From an uncultured Bacilli bacterium (GTDB lineage: Bacteria > Bacillota_I > Bacilli_A > RF39 > UBA660), in NCBI GenBank assembly GCA_947632115.1, contig CANROB010000005.1, positions 1-64,000 of the forward strand: 64,000 bases of DNA, written 5' to 3'. This document shows positions 40,411 through 50,371 of the stretch, piece after piece. Made by a program: the position numbers and the translations under genes. How positions within the stretch are numbered: position 1 is the first letter of the stretch; every line of letters begins with the position of its first letter. The notes under the pieces are model-generated. The model ran no database searches. It was given only the letters and a program-made list of their open reading frames with translations, and had not been told where the DNA came from.

Positions 40411-41462
40411 TCTTTCCCTCCATACATCGTTATTTTTCCATATTTTTTTAATTCTTCATACTGTTCTTGTTTCATTTCTTCATAGTATGCTGTTTTCTCT
40501 TTATATTTTAAGGCAATTGTCTCATTATTTCGCATATCTTCTAAGGAATCGTTTTCTTTTAAGTAAAGACCTAAATATCTTGTTAGTTTTTCAGCGCCAC
40601 TCACATTTAAGTGAAGTCCCGCATCATAGGTATCTTCTTGATAATCTAAGCCAATCTCTTCTTTTTTATCATAAAAATTTAAATAGGTTAAATGATTATG
40701 AAAAGCATATTCTTCTACTTGCTTTTCATATTCCTCATACCAATAAGGATAGGTAGAAGGAGATTTTACAAGTATAAGCTCGATGTTATTTTCTTCACAT
40801 AACTTTCTAATCTTCTCTAAATATTCCATATTTTTTTCTTCAAAAGTGTAATTTGATAGAGGTTTTCCTTGATAAATCGTTGTTACAGGAACACTATCTA
40901 CGCGCATGAGATAACCATTATGAGTAATTGGTTTCGTTTTAAAATAATACTTAAAATCTTCTTTTGTCAACTGAAAAATACGACTGTGATAGCGAAAAAT
41001 AGGGAAAAGGTAAGAAAGAAATGTTTCTCCCTCTACCTTGAATGATTCTATTAAATCATATTTGATAAAAGAATTTTTCATGTTATCTAAAAGAAGACGA
41101 TGATAAGATTCTTTTTCATATTCTTTTCCATATCTTAAATCGTTCACACTAAAAATTACTATTTTAGGAATTTCATAATGAAGTGTCTCTTTTAGAATAT
41201 AGTAAGAAGCGGCAAGTGTTTGCTGTGAATTTCCACGGATATAAGAAGTATATCCAAATTCATTAAATAAAGTAATGGGAGAATAACTAGAGTAAACCTC
41301 ACAATCCCCTAAAAACAAGATTTGATGGTTTTTATCTTCTTTATAGTATTCTCTTGTCATAGAACCTTCTACTAATTCTTCTTGATATTTAGGGACTACT
41401 AATCTTTGAATTCCTAAAAAAAGAAGTAGGAAAAGGAGTAAATAAAATCCCAATCGTTTCAT
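40407..41462 (-). CDS. Membrane-anchored SGNH/DltD-like hydrolase with GDCE motif
   Basis: N-terminal TM; ILFLGDCEVYSSYSPITLFNEFG; C-terminal DAGLHLNVSGAEKLT (DxxH block); adjacent to an MBOAT gene. Confidence 0.75.
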   Translation of the reverse strand: MKRLGFYLLLFLLLFLGIQRLVVPKYQEELVEGSMTREYYKEDKNHQILFLGDCEVYSSYSPITLFNEFGYTSYIRGNSQQTLAASYYILKETLHYEIPKIVIFSVNDLRYGKEYEKESYHRLLLDNMKNSFIKYDLIESFKVEGETFLSYLFPIFRYHSRIFQLTKEDFKYYFKTKPITHNGYLMRVDSVPVTTIYQGKPLSNYTFEEKNMEYLEKIRKLCEENNIELILVKSPSTYPYWYEEYEKQVEEYAFHNHLTYLNFYDKKEEIGLDYQEDTYDAGLHLNVSGAEKLTRYLGLYLKENDSLEDMRNNETIALKYKEKTAYYEEMKQEQYEELKKYGKITMYGGKE

Positions 41463-41470
41463 AAAACCAC

Positions 41471-42799
41471 CTAAAATCTACTATAAATAAATTCTGCCTT
41501 GTTAAAAGAAAATCCATAGTTACCAAAAAGAATAATCGTAAAAATAAATAATAAAAGAAGGATATAATCTCGGTTTCTTCCTAAGAAAGAAAAGGTTTTC
41601 TTTTGATATTTTTGATACTCCACAAAGATAAAAAAGAAAATAGATATTATAAGAACTAAATAAGCAGCTGGACTCATAATTTCAAAAAAAGGAAGCGTAA
41701 ATTTACTAGCATGAAAAATACTTATGATACTCTCTAAATCTGGATACATAAAGAAAATCCAAAGTAGACAAACAACAATATAATTTTTTAAAATCGCTAA
41801 ATTACTTTTAGGGTGATAGGAACATGTTTTTTCTAAAATTAAAAAAATTCCATTAAGCATTCCCCATAAAAGAAAATTCCAAGTAAAACCATGCCATAAT
41901 CCACTTAATAGAAAAACTAGAAAAATATTTTGATTTCGCTTCCAAGTTGTAGTACGATTTCCACCTAAAGGAATATACACATAATCTTTAAACCAATTCG
42001 TTAATGTCATATGCCATCTATTCCAAAACTCAGATAAACTTTTAGAAAAATAAGGAGTATTAAAATTCTCTTCTAAATCAATTTGTAACATTTTTGAAAA
42101 TCCTAAAACAATATCCATACCAGAAGAAAAGTCAGCATAAATTTGAATACCATATAAAAGAAGTCCAAAAATAGGAATAATTCCTCCTATTTTTTCCGTT
42201 ACAATAAAATTGACGATTAAATAAATGGAATCAGCAATTACCAATTTTTTAAAAATTCCATAAAGAATACGTAAAGACCCATCAATTACATTTTGAAGAT
42301 GAAAAGAATGATTTTGAAAAAGTGTTTTTTCTATTTTTTGATACCGATTAATCGGTCCTAAAATAAGCGTTGGAAAAAAAGAAATACTTAAGAAAAAGCG
42401 AAAAAAACCATTCGTTTTTATCTTTTTTTGATAAATATCTACTAAATAAGAAATAGAAGATAATGTGTAATAAGAAATACCTAAAGGAATAAGAATAGAT
42501 CTACCTATCATTTCTTTTAATAAATTATATTTTAAAGTAAGCAAAAGAATCATATTTAAAGAAATACCAATTATTAACTTTTTTTGATTTTTTTTAGAAG
42601 AAGATTCTTTTTCTATCCACAAACTGATAAGATATGTACTTATTCCACTTATCAAAATATAAAGAATATTCGACTCAAAAACATAAAATAGAATACTAAA
42701 AATTAATAATACTATCCATTGTTTTTTAATAGGAACTATATAATAACTAACAAAGACAATAAATAAAAATAAGAAAAAAGAATAAGAAAGAAAACTCAT
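41471..42799 (-). CDS. MBOAT-family (AlgI/DltB-like) O-acyltransferase
   Basis: LSEFWNRWHMTLTNWFKDYVYIPLGGNR, SGLWHGFTWNFLLWG. Confidence 0.93.
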   Translation of the reverse strand: MSFLSYSFFLFLFIVFVSYYIVPIKKQWIVLLIFSILFYVFESNILYILISGISTYLISLWIEKESSSKKNQKKLIIGISLNMILLLTLKYNLLKEMIGRSILIPLGISYYTLSSISYLVDIYQKKIKTNGFFRFFLSISFFPTLILGPINRYQKIEKTLFQNHSFHLQNVIDGSLRILYGIFKKLVIADSIYLIVNFIVTEKIGGIIPIFGLLLYGIQIYADFSSGMDIVLGFSKMLQIDLEENFNTPYFSKSLSEFWNRWHMTLTNWFKDYVYIPLGGNRTTTWKRNQNIFLVFLLSGLWHGFTWNFLLWGMLNGIFLILEKTCSYHPKSNLAILKNYIVVCLLWIFFMYPDLESIISIFHASKFTLPFFEIMSPAAYLVLIISIFFFIFVEYQKYQKKTFSFLGRNRDYILLLLFIFTIILFGNYGFSFNKAEFIYSRF

Positions 42800-42810
42800 A
42801 TCTTCACCTA

Positions 42811-44346
42811 CTAATTTGCACTAGGCCATTTTTTATGATCCCAATTTTGTAATTTACTATATTCCTTATCTGTCATTAAAGTTGGTGCATCGTTTCCAGG
42901 TGTAGAATCAAGATGTCTCCATCCTTCTTCTACATAAACTAAATTCCAATAATGACTTTTATCTTTCGCATAAATAGATTGATTTTGAATACCTACCAAA
43001 TCTAATAAAATTTTAGAAATGGCATAATGGGTATAACAGTCTCCCTTACGGGAAGTAATGCCCTTCCAAGCTGCTTCATAGAGATTTCTAGAATCATTTG
43101 ATGAGTAACTAATATTTTTAAATACCCAATCACGAACAGCTTGTGCTGTGTCATGGTCAGTTCCCCTTTTTAAATCATCTGCTATTGGTTTTAATTTTTC
43201 ACGAACATCAGACGCATTTCCTAAAATGATAATCTCTCTTTTACTTTTTGTCACATTTCCACTTTTATCTTTAGCCTCATAGGTAGCATAATAAGTTCCT
43301 GGCTTTGAAGTATTAACTTGTTTATTTTGATAAGTTACTTTTACAGTGCCATCATGATTATCATAGGCATAAACTCCTTTGGTGTAATTAATTTTTTCTC
43401 CTCTTGTTACTTCTAAAGGAGTTAAATGATAAATAACTGGACCTCTTGTATCTTTTTGAATGGTTAATTTTACAGTTACTTCTGTTTCATGATTTGCTTC
43501 ATCTATTACTTTTATTTTTACTTTTTGTGTTCCTATTTTTGAATAATCAATCTGATCTATGTATTCTTTTTTAGTACGTGTTCCATCTGTTACTTTGACA
43601 AGAAAATCATCAATAGATACTTTCTCATCCCAATAAATGGTAACATTTCTTGTTTTAACAACAGGCTTTTTGGTATCCTGAACAGTTACTTTTACCGTAT
43701 ATTTTTCTTTATCTAATTCTAAAATAAGGTCTTGTTCTCCTAATTTTTTAGAATCAATTTTTTGAACAATTTTTTTCTCTTTAAATTCCTTAGGGTCAAA
43801 AAGAACCATATCTATTTTAAAATTCTCTCCTGCTTCTAAAGTAAATGTTTCTCTTACTTTTCCAATTTCTAAAGTGGCTTCTTTTATCGTTTCATTGAGG
43901 CAAGAATCAATTACTTTAATCTTTACTTTTTGTTTTCCTGGCTCTTTTTTGGGTTCTTCTACGAATTCTACTTGATAAGGAGTATCGTCTTTTACATCCT
44001 CAATAAATAATTCGGGCGTAATTTCTTCTTTTAAACCTAATTTTACATCTTCAATTGGTTTTTTGGTATCTATCACTTCTACTTTAGTATGATAAGTTCT
44101 TCCAAATAATTTTATATTGACATCATAGGTTCCTAATTTTTTAGTCGAAATATCATGAAGACTTGTAAGCATTTTCGCATCTCCAGAAAAGCCTATAAAA
44201 AAGTCGTTTAAAGAAATAGAACTATTTATCTCAACAAGTATAGAAGAAAAAGGGTGAATACTATCTAGATAGGAAGTTATCCCAATTACAAGAAAAGAAA
44301 CTATTATTAATAATACATAAATTTTTCTTTTCCAAAAATACTGCAT
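42811..44346 (-). CDS. Membrane-anchored Ig-like/DUF5011 repeat protein with C-terminal transglutaminase-like domain
   Basis: Repeated KxGTxxVxxxVxDxxxN modules; Cys-His-Asp: GDCYTHYAISKILL, SHYWNLVYV, GWRHLDSTPG. Confidence 0.85.
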   Translation of the reverse strand: MQYFWKRKIYVLLIIVSFLVIGITSYLDSIHPFSSILVEINSSISLNDFFIGFSGDAKMLTSLHDISTKKLGTYDVNIKLFGRTYHTKVEVIDTKKPIEDVKLGLKEEITPELFIEDVKDDTPYQVEFVEEPKKEPGKQKVKIKVIDSCLNETIKEATLEIGKVRETFTLEAGENFKIDMVLFDPKEFKEKKIVQKIDSKKLGEQDLILELDKEKYTVKVTVQDTKKPVVKTRNVTIYWDEKVSIDDFLVKVTDGTRTKKEYIDQIDYSKIGTQKVKIKVIDEANHETEVTVKLTIQKDTRGPVIYHLTPLEVTRGEKINYTKGVYAYDNHDGTVKVTYQNKQVNTSKPGTYYATYEAKDKSGNVTKSKREIIILGNASDVREKLKPIADDLKRGTDHDTAQAVRDWVFKNISYSSNDSRNLYEAAWKGITSRKGDCYTHYAISKILLDLVGIQNQSIYAKDKSHYWNLVYVEEGWRHLDSTPGNDAPTLMTDKEYSKLQNWDHKKWPSAN

Positions 44347-44416
44347 AGGAATACGCCTCCAATAATTATTTATTATATCACAAAAAAGAATAAACCAATA
44401 TGTTATAGTTTATTCT

Positions 44417-45118
44417 TTATAAAGGTCTTTTTTTCATATCTGAAAATTTACGGGGATACTCTAGTGGTGTCATAAGTTCTTTCCTGATAAGATAAAGTGT
44501 TCGATTACTATTTTCTTTTGGTAAGAAAAAGTTATCAATTTTTTCTATTTTCGTATGGAGTAAAGTAAAAGCACGAGTTTCCTCTTCTTCTCGTTTTACT
44601 GACCCTTTCATAGGAATAAAATATCCCCCTACTTTTACTATCGGAATACAATATTCTAAAAGCATTGAAAGAGGCGCTACAGCTCGCGCGGTTACAACAT
44701 CAAATCGATTACGATTCTTTTGAGCATAATCCTCAGCCCTAGTAGCAATAACCTCAATTTTTTCTAACCCTAAGGTTTGAATAACAACTTTTAAAAATTC
44801 TACTCTTTTATGAAGGGAATCCACTAAAGTTACTTCTAAATTAGGATAAAGAATCTTTAAAACCATTCCCGGAAATCCTGCTCCTGTTCCGATATCACAA
44901 AGATTACTAGCACGGTTTAAATCATATACTCTAGCAATTGTTAAGCTATCATAAAAATGCTTTAAATAAACAGCTTCTTTTTCCGTAATACCGGTTAAAT
45001 TCATCACTTTATTATATTGAATTAATAACTCATAATAGGTTTCCAATTTCCTTAATTGTTGATCTGTAATATCTATCTTTAATTCTTGTAAAGCACTAAT
45101 AAATTCTTTAAGATTCAT
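44417..45118 (-). CDS. rsmG: 16S rRNA (guanine527-N7)-methyltransferase
   Basis: NLTGITEKEAVYLKHFYDSL, LCDIGTGAGFPGMVLKI, VTARAVAPL. Confidence 0.96.
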   Translation of the reverse strand: MNLKEFISALQELKIDITDQQLRKLETYYELLIQYNKVMNLTGITEKEAVYLKHFYDSLTIARVYDLNRASNLCDIGTGAGFPGMVLKILYPNLEVTLVDSLHKRVEFLKVVIQTLGLEKIEVIATRAEDYAQKNRNRFDVVTARAVAPLSMLLEYCIPIVKVGGYFIPMKGSVKREEEETRAFTLLHTKIEKIDNFFLPKENSNRTLYLIRKELMTPLEYPRKFSDMKKRPL

Positions 45119-46976
45119 GATGATACTCCTTTTTTATATACACCATAATAAGCGAAATATCCGCTGGATTTACTCCACTAATACGCAAAGCTTGACCAAT
45201 CGAAGTAGGCATAATTTTCTTTAATTTTTGTTTTGCTTCACTTGCTAAATTGTGAATTGCATCATAATTGATATCAGAAGGTATTTTTTTATTATCTAAA
45301 TCAACCATTTTAGCGGCTTCTTTATTGGCTTTTTCAATATATCCCTCATATTTAATATCAATCGTAATCAGTTCTTCTATTTCTCTATCAATAGTAAGAG
45401 GTAAAAAATGTTTAATATGTTTAAATGTTACTTCTGGTCTTCTTAAAAATTCATATAGAGATATTCCATCTTTTAATGTCGTTGTTGGAATCGTTTCTAA
45501 ATATTTTTGAGTTTCCTCTAAAGGCGTAATTTTTGTCGTGCGAAGAAGTTCTTTTACTTCCTCTATTTTTTTCTTTTTTAAAAGAAATTTATCATATTTT
45601 TCTTGTGGTACCAAGCCAACTTGATAACCATATTCTCTAAGACGTATATCCGCATTATCATGTCTTAGTAAAAGACGATATTCTGCTCTAGAAGTAAGAA
45701 GTCGATAAGGATCAATAATTCCTTTCGTTACTAAATCATCAATTAAAACTCCTATATAAGCTTCATTTCTCTTTAAAATAAGTGGTTCTTTTCCCTCTAA
45801 TTTTAAAGAGGCATTTATTCCTGCTATTAAGCCCTGACAAGCTGCTTCTTCATATCCACTTGTTCCATTAATCTGGCCAGCAGTATAAAGATTTTCAAGC
45901 ACTTTGGTCTCTAGAGATTGTTTTAATTGCTTGGAATCAATCGCATCATACTCTATTGCATAAGCATATTTTAAGATTTTTGCATGCTCTAATCCTGGTA
46001 GACTATGAACCATTTTCTCTTGAACATCTCTTGGCATACTAGTAGAAAATCCTTGAAGATAAATATCATCATAATAAAGACTTTCTGGCTCTAAAAATAA
46101 TTGATGTCTTTCTTTGTCCGCAAAACGGACAATTTTATCTTCAATGGATGGACAATATCTAGGCCCTACTCCTTTGATATCAGATAAACCTCCATACATA
46201 CTAGATTTCTCTAAATTTTCTCTAATAATTTGATGGGTTTCTGGTTGGGTATAAATTAAGTGGCAAGGTTCTTGATTATCGACATCATAATAAATCTCAT
46301 TATCAAAACTAAAAGTATGCGCAGTACTATCCCCCTTTTCTTCTTTCGTTTTTGAAAAATCAATGGAATTTTTATCAATACGTTGAGGAGTTCCCGTCTT
46401 AAGACGAATGATATCAAAACCATATTCTCTTAATTTATCACTTAAATGATTACTAGGTCTCTCCCCATGAGGACCTTCTCTCGTTCTTGTACTTCCTACT
46501 AAAATATCCGCTTTTAAATAAGTACCAGTTGTGAGGATGATAGAGCTAGCAAAAATCTTTTCTCCATCTTCTAAAACGACACCTTTTGCTTTTTTATCTT
46601 CTACTATTAAATCTTCTACTAAAGATTCTTTAATTTCAAGATTTTTTTCTTCTCTTAATGTTTTTAACATGTTTTTTGGATAAGTAATTTTATCAGCCTG
46701 GGCGCGAAGTGCTTGAACAGCAGGACCTTTTGCCACATTTAACATTTTCATTTGCAATAAGCTTTTATCAGCATTTCTTCCCATTTCGCCACCAAGAGCA
46801 TCGATTTCCCGAACCACTATTCCCTTAGCGCTACCTCCAATAGAAGGATTACATGGCATGTCAGCAATATTTTTGATATTTCCTGTTACTAATAAGGTTT
46901 TATGGCCCTTTCTAGCACAAGCTAAAGATGCTTCACATCCAGCATGTCCACCACCTACAACAATTACATCATACAT
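45108..46976 (-). CDS. mnmG: tRNA uridine-5-carboxymethylaminomethyl modification enzyme MnmG/GidA
   Basis: MYDVIVVGGGHAGCEASLACARKGHKTLLVTGN, CNPSIGGSAKGIVVREIDALGG. Start set at 46976 because the GTG at 46985 lies in the SD. Confidence 0.97.
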   Translation of the reverse strand: MYDVIVVGGGHAGCEASLACARKGHKTLLVTGNIKNIADMPCNPSIGGSAKGIVVREIDALGGEMGRNADKSLLQMKMLNVAKGPAVQALRAQADKITYPKNMLKTLREEKNLEIKESLVEDLIVEDKKAKGVVLEDGEKIFASSIILTTGTYLKADILVGSTRTREGPHGERPSNHLSDKLREYGFDIIRLKTGTPQRIDKNSIDFSKTKEEKGDSTAHTFSFDNEIYYDVDNQEPCHLIYTQPETHQIIRENLEKSSMYGGLSDIKGVGPRYCPSIEDKIVRFADKERHQLFLEPESLYYDDIYLQGFSTSMPRDVQEKMVHSLPGLEHAKILKYAYAIEYDAIDSKQLKQSLETKVLENLYTAGQINGTSGYEEAACQGLIAGINASLKLEGKEPLILKRNEAYIGVLIDDLVTKGIIDPYRLLTSRAEYRLLLRHDNADIRLREYGYQVGLVPQEKYDKFLLKKKKIEEVKELLRTTKITPLEETQKYLETIPTTTLKDGISLYEFLRRPEVTFKHIKHFLPLTIDREIEELITIDIKYEGYIEKANKEAAKMVDLDNKKIPSDINYDAIHNLASEAKQKLKKIMPTSIGQALRISGVNPADISLIMVYIKKEYHHES

Positions 46977-47048
46977 ACACTTCACCTCTTTTCACGGCTT
47001 TTCTTTTTCTTTCCTATTATAATACAGAAACTTTTTTTTCACAACAAA

Positions 47049-47068
47049 AAAGACTTTAGAAAGTCTCT
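47049..47068 (-). terminator. Intrinsic terminator after the DUF2752 gene
   Basis: GACTTTCTAAAGTCTTTTTT on the minus strand. Confidence 0.65.
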
Positions 47069-47070
47069 TG

Positions 47071-47496
47071 TTACACTTTTGTTGGCGCTAAATAAGAAAA
47101 AGATTCTAAATTGCGCAATATCCCATAAATAATCAATAATATGATTAAAAGAAAAAGAATTTTTTGTAATGTCTTCTCTTTTAAAGATTTGTGAAAAATA
47201 CTAGAGATGACAAGATAGAAAAATCCCCCTATCAACAAAATAAAAACAAAGGGATTAAAGCGAAAGGCTTGGTAAATATCACCAGAAAAGAATGATAATA
47301 TCAATCTCGATATTCCACATCCTGGACAATAATAACCCGTAAAATATAAGATTGGACAAGAAATAGCAATATGAAAGTGGCCTAATATATGTAATAAAAA
47401 ATTAATGCATATGAAAAATAGTAAGAAACTTACTATTTTTACATACGGATTAGTCTTTAAGTGGTCTACCTTGAGCATCTGTTTTGATACTTCCAC
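47071..47496 (-). CDS. DUF2752 membrane protein
   Basis: CPILYFTGYYCPGCGISRLILSFFSGDIYQAFRFNPFVF is the DUF2752 signature. Start may lie further downstream (overlaps the TM2 gene). Confidence 0.8.
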   Translation of the reverse strand: MEVSKQMLKVDHLKTNPYVKIVSFLLFFICINFLLHILGHFHIAISCPILYFTGYYCPGCGISRLILSFFSGDIYQAFRFNPFVFILLIGGFFYLVISSIFHKSLKEKTLQKILFLLIILLIIYGILRNLESFSYLAPTKV

Positions 47497-47851
47497 AAAG
47501 AATCATAATTCCTTCAATAAAGCCCCAAATAGATCCAATTCCACAAGTTACAATAGAAACAACAATTTGAATAGCTCCTTTAGAAGTATATCCTAAATAG
47601 AAATTATGAATTCCCCATCCACCTAAGAAAATTCCTAATAATCCTGCAACCATTTTTGATTTAAGATTTGGATCTTGATATCCATAAGGTTGTCCCATAG
47701 GTGGTTGTGGCATTTGACCATATCCAGCAGGTTGTTGTGGTTGTACTGGTGGCTGAGTTGGTTGTGGTTGTGCTAATAAAGCTCCACAATTTGGACAATT
47801 TGTATAAGAGTCATCTACTTGTGATCCACAACTTCCACATATTTTAGCCAT
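47450..47851 (-). CDS. Zinc-ribbon plus TM2-domain protein
   Basis: MAKICGSCGSQVDDSYTNCPNCGALL; VAGLLGIFLGGWGIHNFYLGYTSKGAIQIVVSIVTCGIGSIWGFIEGIMIL (TM2). Confidence 0.9.
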   Translation of the reverse strand: MAKICGSCGSQVDDSYTNCPNCGALLAQPQPTQPPVQPQQPAGYGQMPQPPMGQPYGYQDPNLKSKMVAGLLGIFLGGWGIHNFYLGYTSKGAIQIVVSIVTCGIGSIWGFIEGIMILCGSIKTDAQGRPLKD

Positions 47852-47912
47852 ATTTTCACTCCTTTACTTTTTTTTATTGTACCATAATTTTTTTTCTTTG
47901 AAAATATTTTTT

Positions 47913-49265
47913 CTATTTTCCTAAACAAAATCTACTAAAAATTTCATCTACAAGTTCTTCGGTATAAGTCTCTCCTATTATCTCACCTAATAAATTCCAT
48001 ATATTTTTCAAATCAATTTCTAACATATCGATTGGAACTTGACTTTCTATTCCCTCTTCTATAGACTCTACAATATTTTGACATTTTTTTAAAAGAGAAA
48101 TACTTCTTGCGCTACTTAAATACGTATAATCACTCTGTTCTATTTCTTCTAAATGGAATAGTTCTTTTATTTTCTCTTTTAACTCATCAATTCCTTCATT
48201 TTTTAAAGCAGAAATAGGAACAACTGGAAAAGTTAGTTCTGGTAATTTTAACTTAGCAAGTAAATCACTCTTATTAATAATCAAAATAGTTGGTTTATCC
48301 CCTATTTGTTTTAGTATTTCCTCTTCCTCCAACGTCATTTCTTCTTCATTATTTAAAACAAATAATACTAAATCAGCTTTCTTAATCCACTCTAAGCTTT
48401 TTTTTACACCGATACTTTCTACTTGATCTCGCGTTTTTCTAATACCTGCTGTATCAATCATATGAAGTAAAATACCATCAAGCAAAATATCTCCTTCCAC
48501 GATATCTCTGGTTGTTCCTGCGATATCGGTAACAATAGCTTTTTCTTCTTCTAATAAACGATTTAAAAGACTACTTTTTCCAACATTTGGTTTTCCTACT
48601 ATTACCGTTTTAATTCCCTCTTTAATAAGAGAACCAGTCTCTGATTTTTTTAAAATTTCTTCTATTTTGGCTTTTAAATATTGGTTTGTTTTTTGAATTT
48701 TTTCTATTGTTACTACTTCAATATCTTCATATTCAGGGTAATCAATATTTACTTCTATATTAGAAATAACTTCAACTAACTGATTTCTTAACTCATGAAT
48801 TAAATTCGATACTTGACCTGTCATTTGATTGATAGCAAGATTTCTCGATTTCTCTGTTTTAGCTGAGATTAAATCCATGACTCCTTCTGCTTCTATTAAA
48901 TCAATTCTTCCATTTAAAAAAGCTCGTTTTGTAAATTCTCCTGGTTCAGCTAAACGACAACCATGAAGTAATAATAATTCTAAAATACGATTGGTCGTAG
49001 CAATTCCCCCATGAGAATTAATTTCAATAATATCTTCTTTAGTAAAAGTTTTAGGAGATTTCATAACTGTTAGAAGTACTTCATCAATCGTCTTATCTTG
49101 TGAAACGATAAATCCATAATGAATCGTATGGGTAGGAACATCCTTTAAATTTTTTCCTTTCCATATTTTACTTACAATTTCAATAGCATCCTCACCACTT
49201 ACACGAATGATAGAAATAGCCCCTACTCCTAGAGCCGTTGAAATCGCGGCAATCGTATCTTTCAT
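47913..49265 (-). CDS. mnmE: tRNA modification GTPase MnmE/TrmE
   Basis: DTIAAISTALGVGAISIIRVSG, GKPNVGKSSLLNRLL, DTAGIRKT, C-terminal FCLGK. Confidence 0.97.
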   Translation of the reverse strand: MKDTIAAISTALGVGAISIIRVSGEDAIEIVSKIWKGKNLKDVPTHTIHYGFIVSQDKTIDEVLLTVMKSPKTFTKEDIIEINSHGGIATTNRILELLLLHGCRLAEPGEFTKRAFLNGRIDLIEAEGVMDLISAKTEKSRNLAINQMTGQVSNLIHELRNQLVEVISNIEVNIDYPEYEDIEVVTIEKIQKTNQYLKAKIEEILKKSETGSLIKEGIKTVIVGKPNVGKSSLLNRLLEEEKAIVTDIAGTTRDIVEGDILLDGILLHMIDTAGIRKTRDQVESIGVKKSLEWIKKADLVLFVLNNEEEMTLEEEEILKQIGDKPTILIINKSDLLAKLKLPELTFPVVPISALKNEGIDELKEKIKELFHLEEIEQSDYTYLSSARSISLLKKCQNIVESIEEGIESQVPIDMLEIDLKNIWNLLGEIIGETYTEELVDEIFSRFCLGK

Positions 49266-49309
49266 AGTTATGCACCTCTTTGTTTATGATTTTAACATAA
49301 TCTAAATAA

Positions 49310-49334
49310 AAAAGGAATAAAATTCTTATTCCTT
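49310..49334 (-). terminator. Intrinsic terminator after pta
   Basis: AAGGAATAAGAATTTTATTCCTTTTTT on the minus strand. Confidence 0.65.
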
Positions 49335-50300
49335 TGCTTGAACAGCCGTAATCGCAATTACTCCGACAATATCCTCTTTTGAACACCCTCTTGATAAATC
49401 ATTAATAGGAGCTGCAATTCCTTGTGTAAGGGGTCCATATGCCTCAGCATTTGCAAGTCTTTGAACTAACTTATAACCAATATTTCCAGCATCTAAATCA
49501 GGAAATATTAAAACATTTGCATGACCAGCAACTTGACTATTTGGAGCCTTACTAGCAGCAACACTAGGAATAATAGCAGCATCTAATTGTAGTTCTCCAT
49601 CCATTTCATATTGTGAATATTCTTCTTTTGCTATTTTTACAGCTTCTACTACTTTTTCTACATCAGCATGCGTTGCACTCCCCATCGTAGAATGAGAAAG
49701 AAAAGCTACTTTTGGACTATCTCCCACTAAAGTTTCAAAACTTTCGGCACTACTAGAAGCAATTGCCGCAAGCCGGTCAGGTGTTGGATTTTGCTCTAAC
49801 CCACAATCTGCAAAGACAAAGGTTCCGTGAGAACCATATTCACAGTTAGGAACAACCATTAAAAAGAAAGAAGAGACAAGTTTTACGCCTGGCTTTGTTT
49901 TAATAATTTGAAGAGATGGTCTTAATGTATTAGCGGTAGAATGACAAGCACCACTTACTACGCCATCAGCATAACCTAATTTTACTAGCATACAAGCATA
50001 ATACATATAATCGGTTAATAAGAGCCTTCTTGCTTCTTCCCTTGTCATTCCTTTTTCTTTTCTAAGTTCATATAATGCTTCTATAAATTCTTCTAGATGC
50101 GAATCTTCTTCTGGTACAATTACTTCTATTCCTTCTAAAGAAATAGGAACAGTAGGTCTTCCAATGAATAAAATATGGGCAATTCCCTCATCTGTAACTT
50201 CTCTTGCAGCTTGTACTACCCTCTCATCCATAGATTCTGGTAAAACAATTCTTTTCTTTTCCTCTTTTGCTTGTTCTTTTATTTTTTCTATAAAATTCAT
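49326..50300 (-). CDS. pta: Phosphate acetyltransferase
   Basis: KRIVLPESMDERVVQAA, YADGVVSGACHSTANTLRPSLQIIKTKPGVKLVSSFF, FPDLDAGNIGYKLVQRL. Start MNFIEKIKEQ. Confidence 0.95.
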   Translation of the reverse strand: MNFIEKIKEQAKEEKKRIVLPESMDERVVQAAREVTDEGIAHILFIGRPTVPISLEGIEVIVPEEDSHLEEFIEALYELRKEKGMTREEARRLLLTDYMYYACMLVKLGYADGVVSGACHSTANTLRPSLQIIKTKPGVKLVSSFFLMVVPNCEYGSHGTFVFADCGLEQNPTPDRLAAIASSSAESFETLVGDSPKVAFLSHSTMGSATHADVEKVVEAVKIAKEEYSQYEMDGELQLDAAIIPSVAASKAPNSQVAGHANVLIFPDLDAGNIGYKLVQRLANAEAYGPLTQGIAAPINDLSRGCSKEDIVGVIAITAVQAKE

Positions 50301-50345
50301 TTTCTTTCCTCTTCTCTTATCTTTATCATTTATCATTATAACATA

Positions 50346-50371
50346 AAAAAAAGAAGAATTTACATTCTTCT
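50346..50371 (-). terminator. Intrinsic terminator after jag
   Basis: AGAAGAATGTAAATTCTTCTTTTTTTT on the minus strand. Confidence 0.65.

Noticed and set aside
28369-44346. Prophage or integrative element covering the accessory-looking segment
   Set aside because: No integrase, terminase, capsid, transposase, tRNA attachment site or flanking direct repeats seen.
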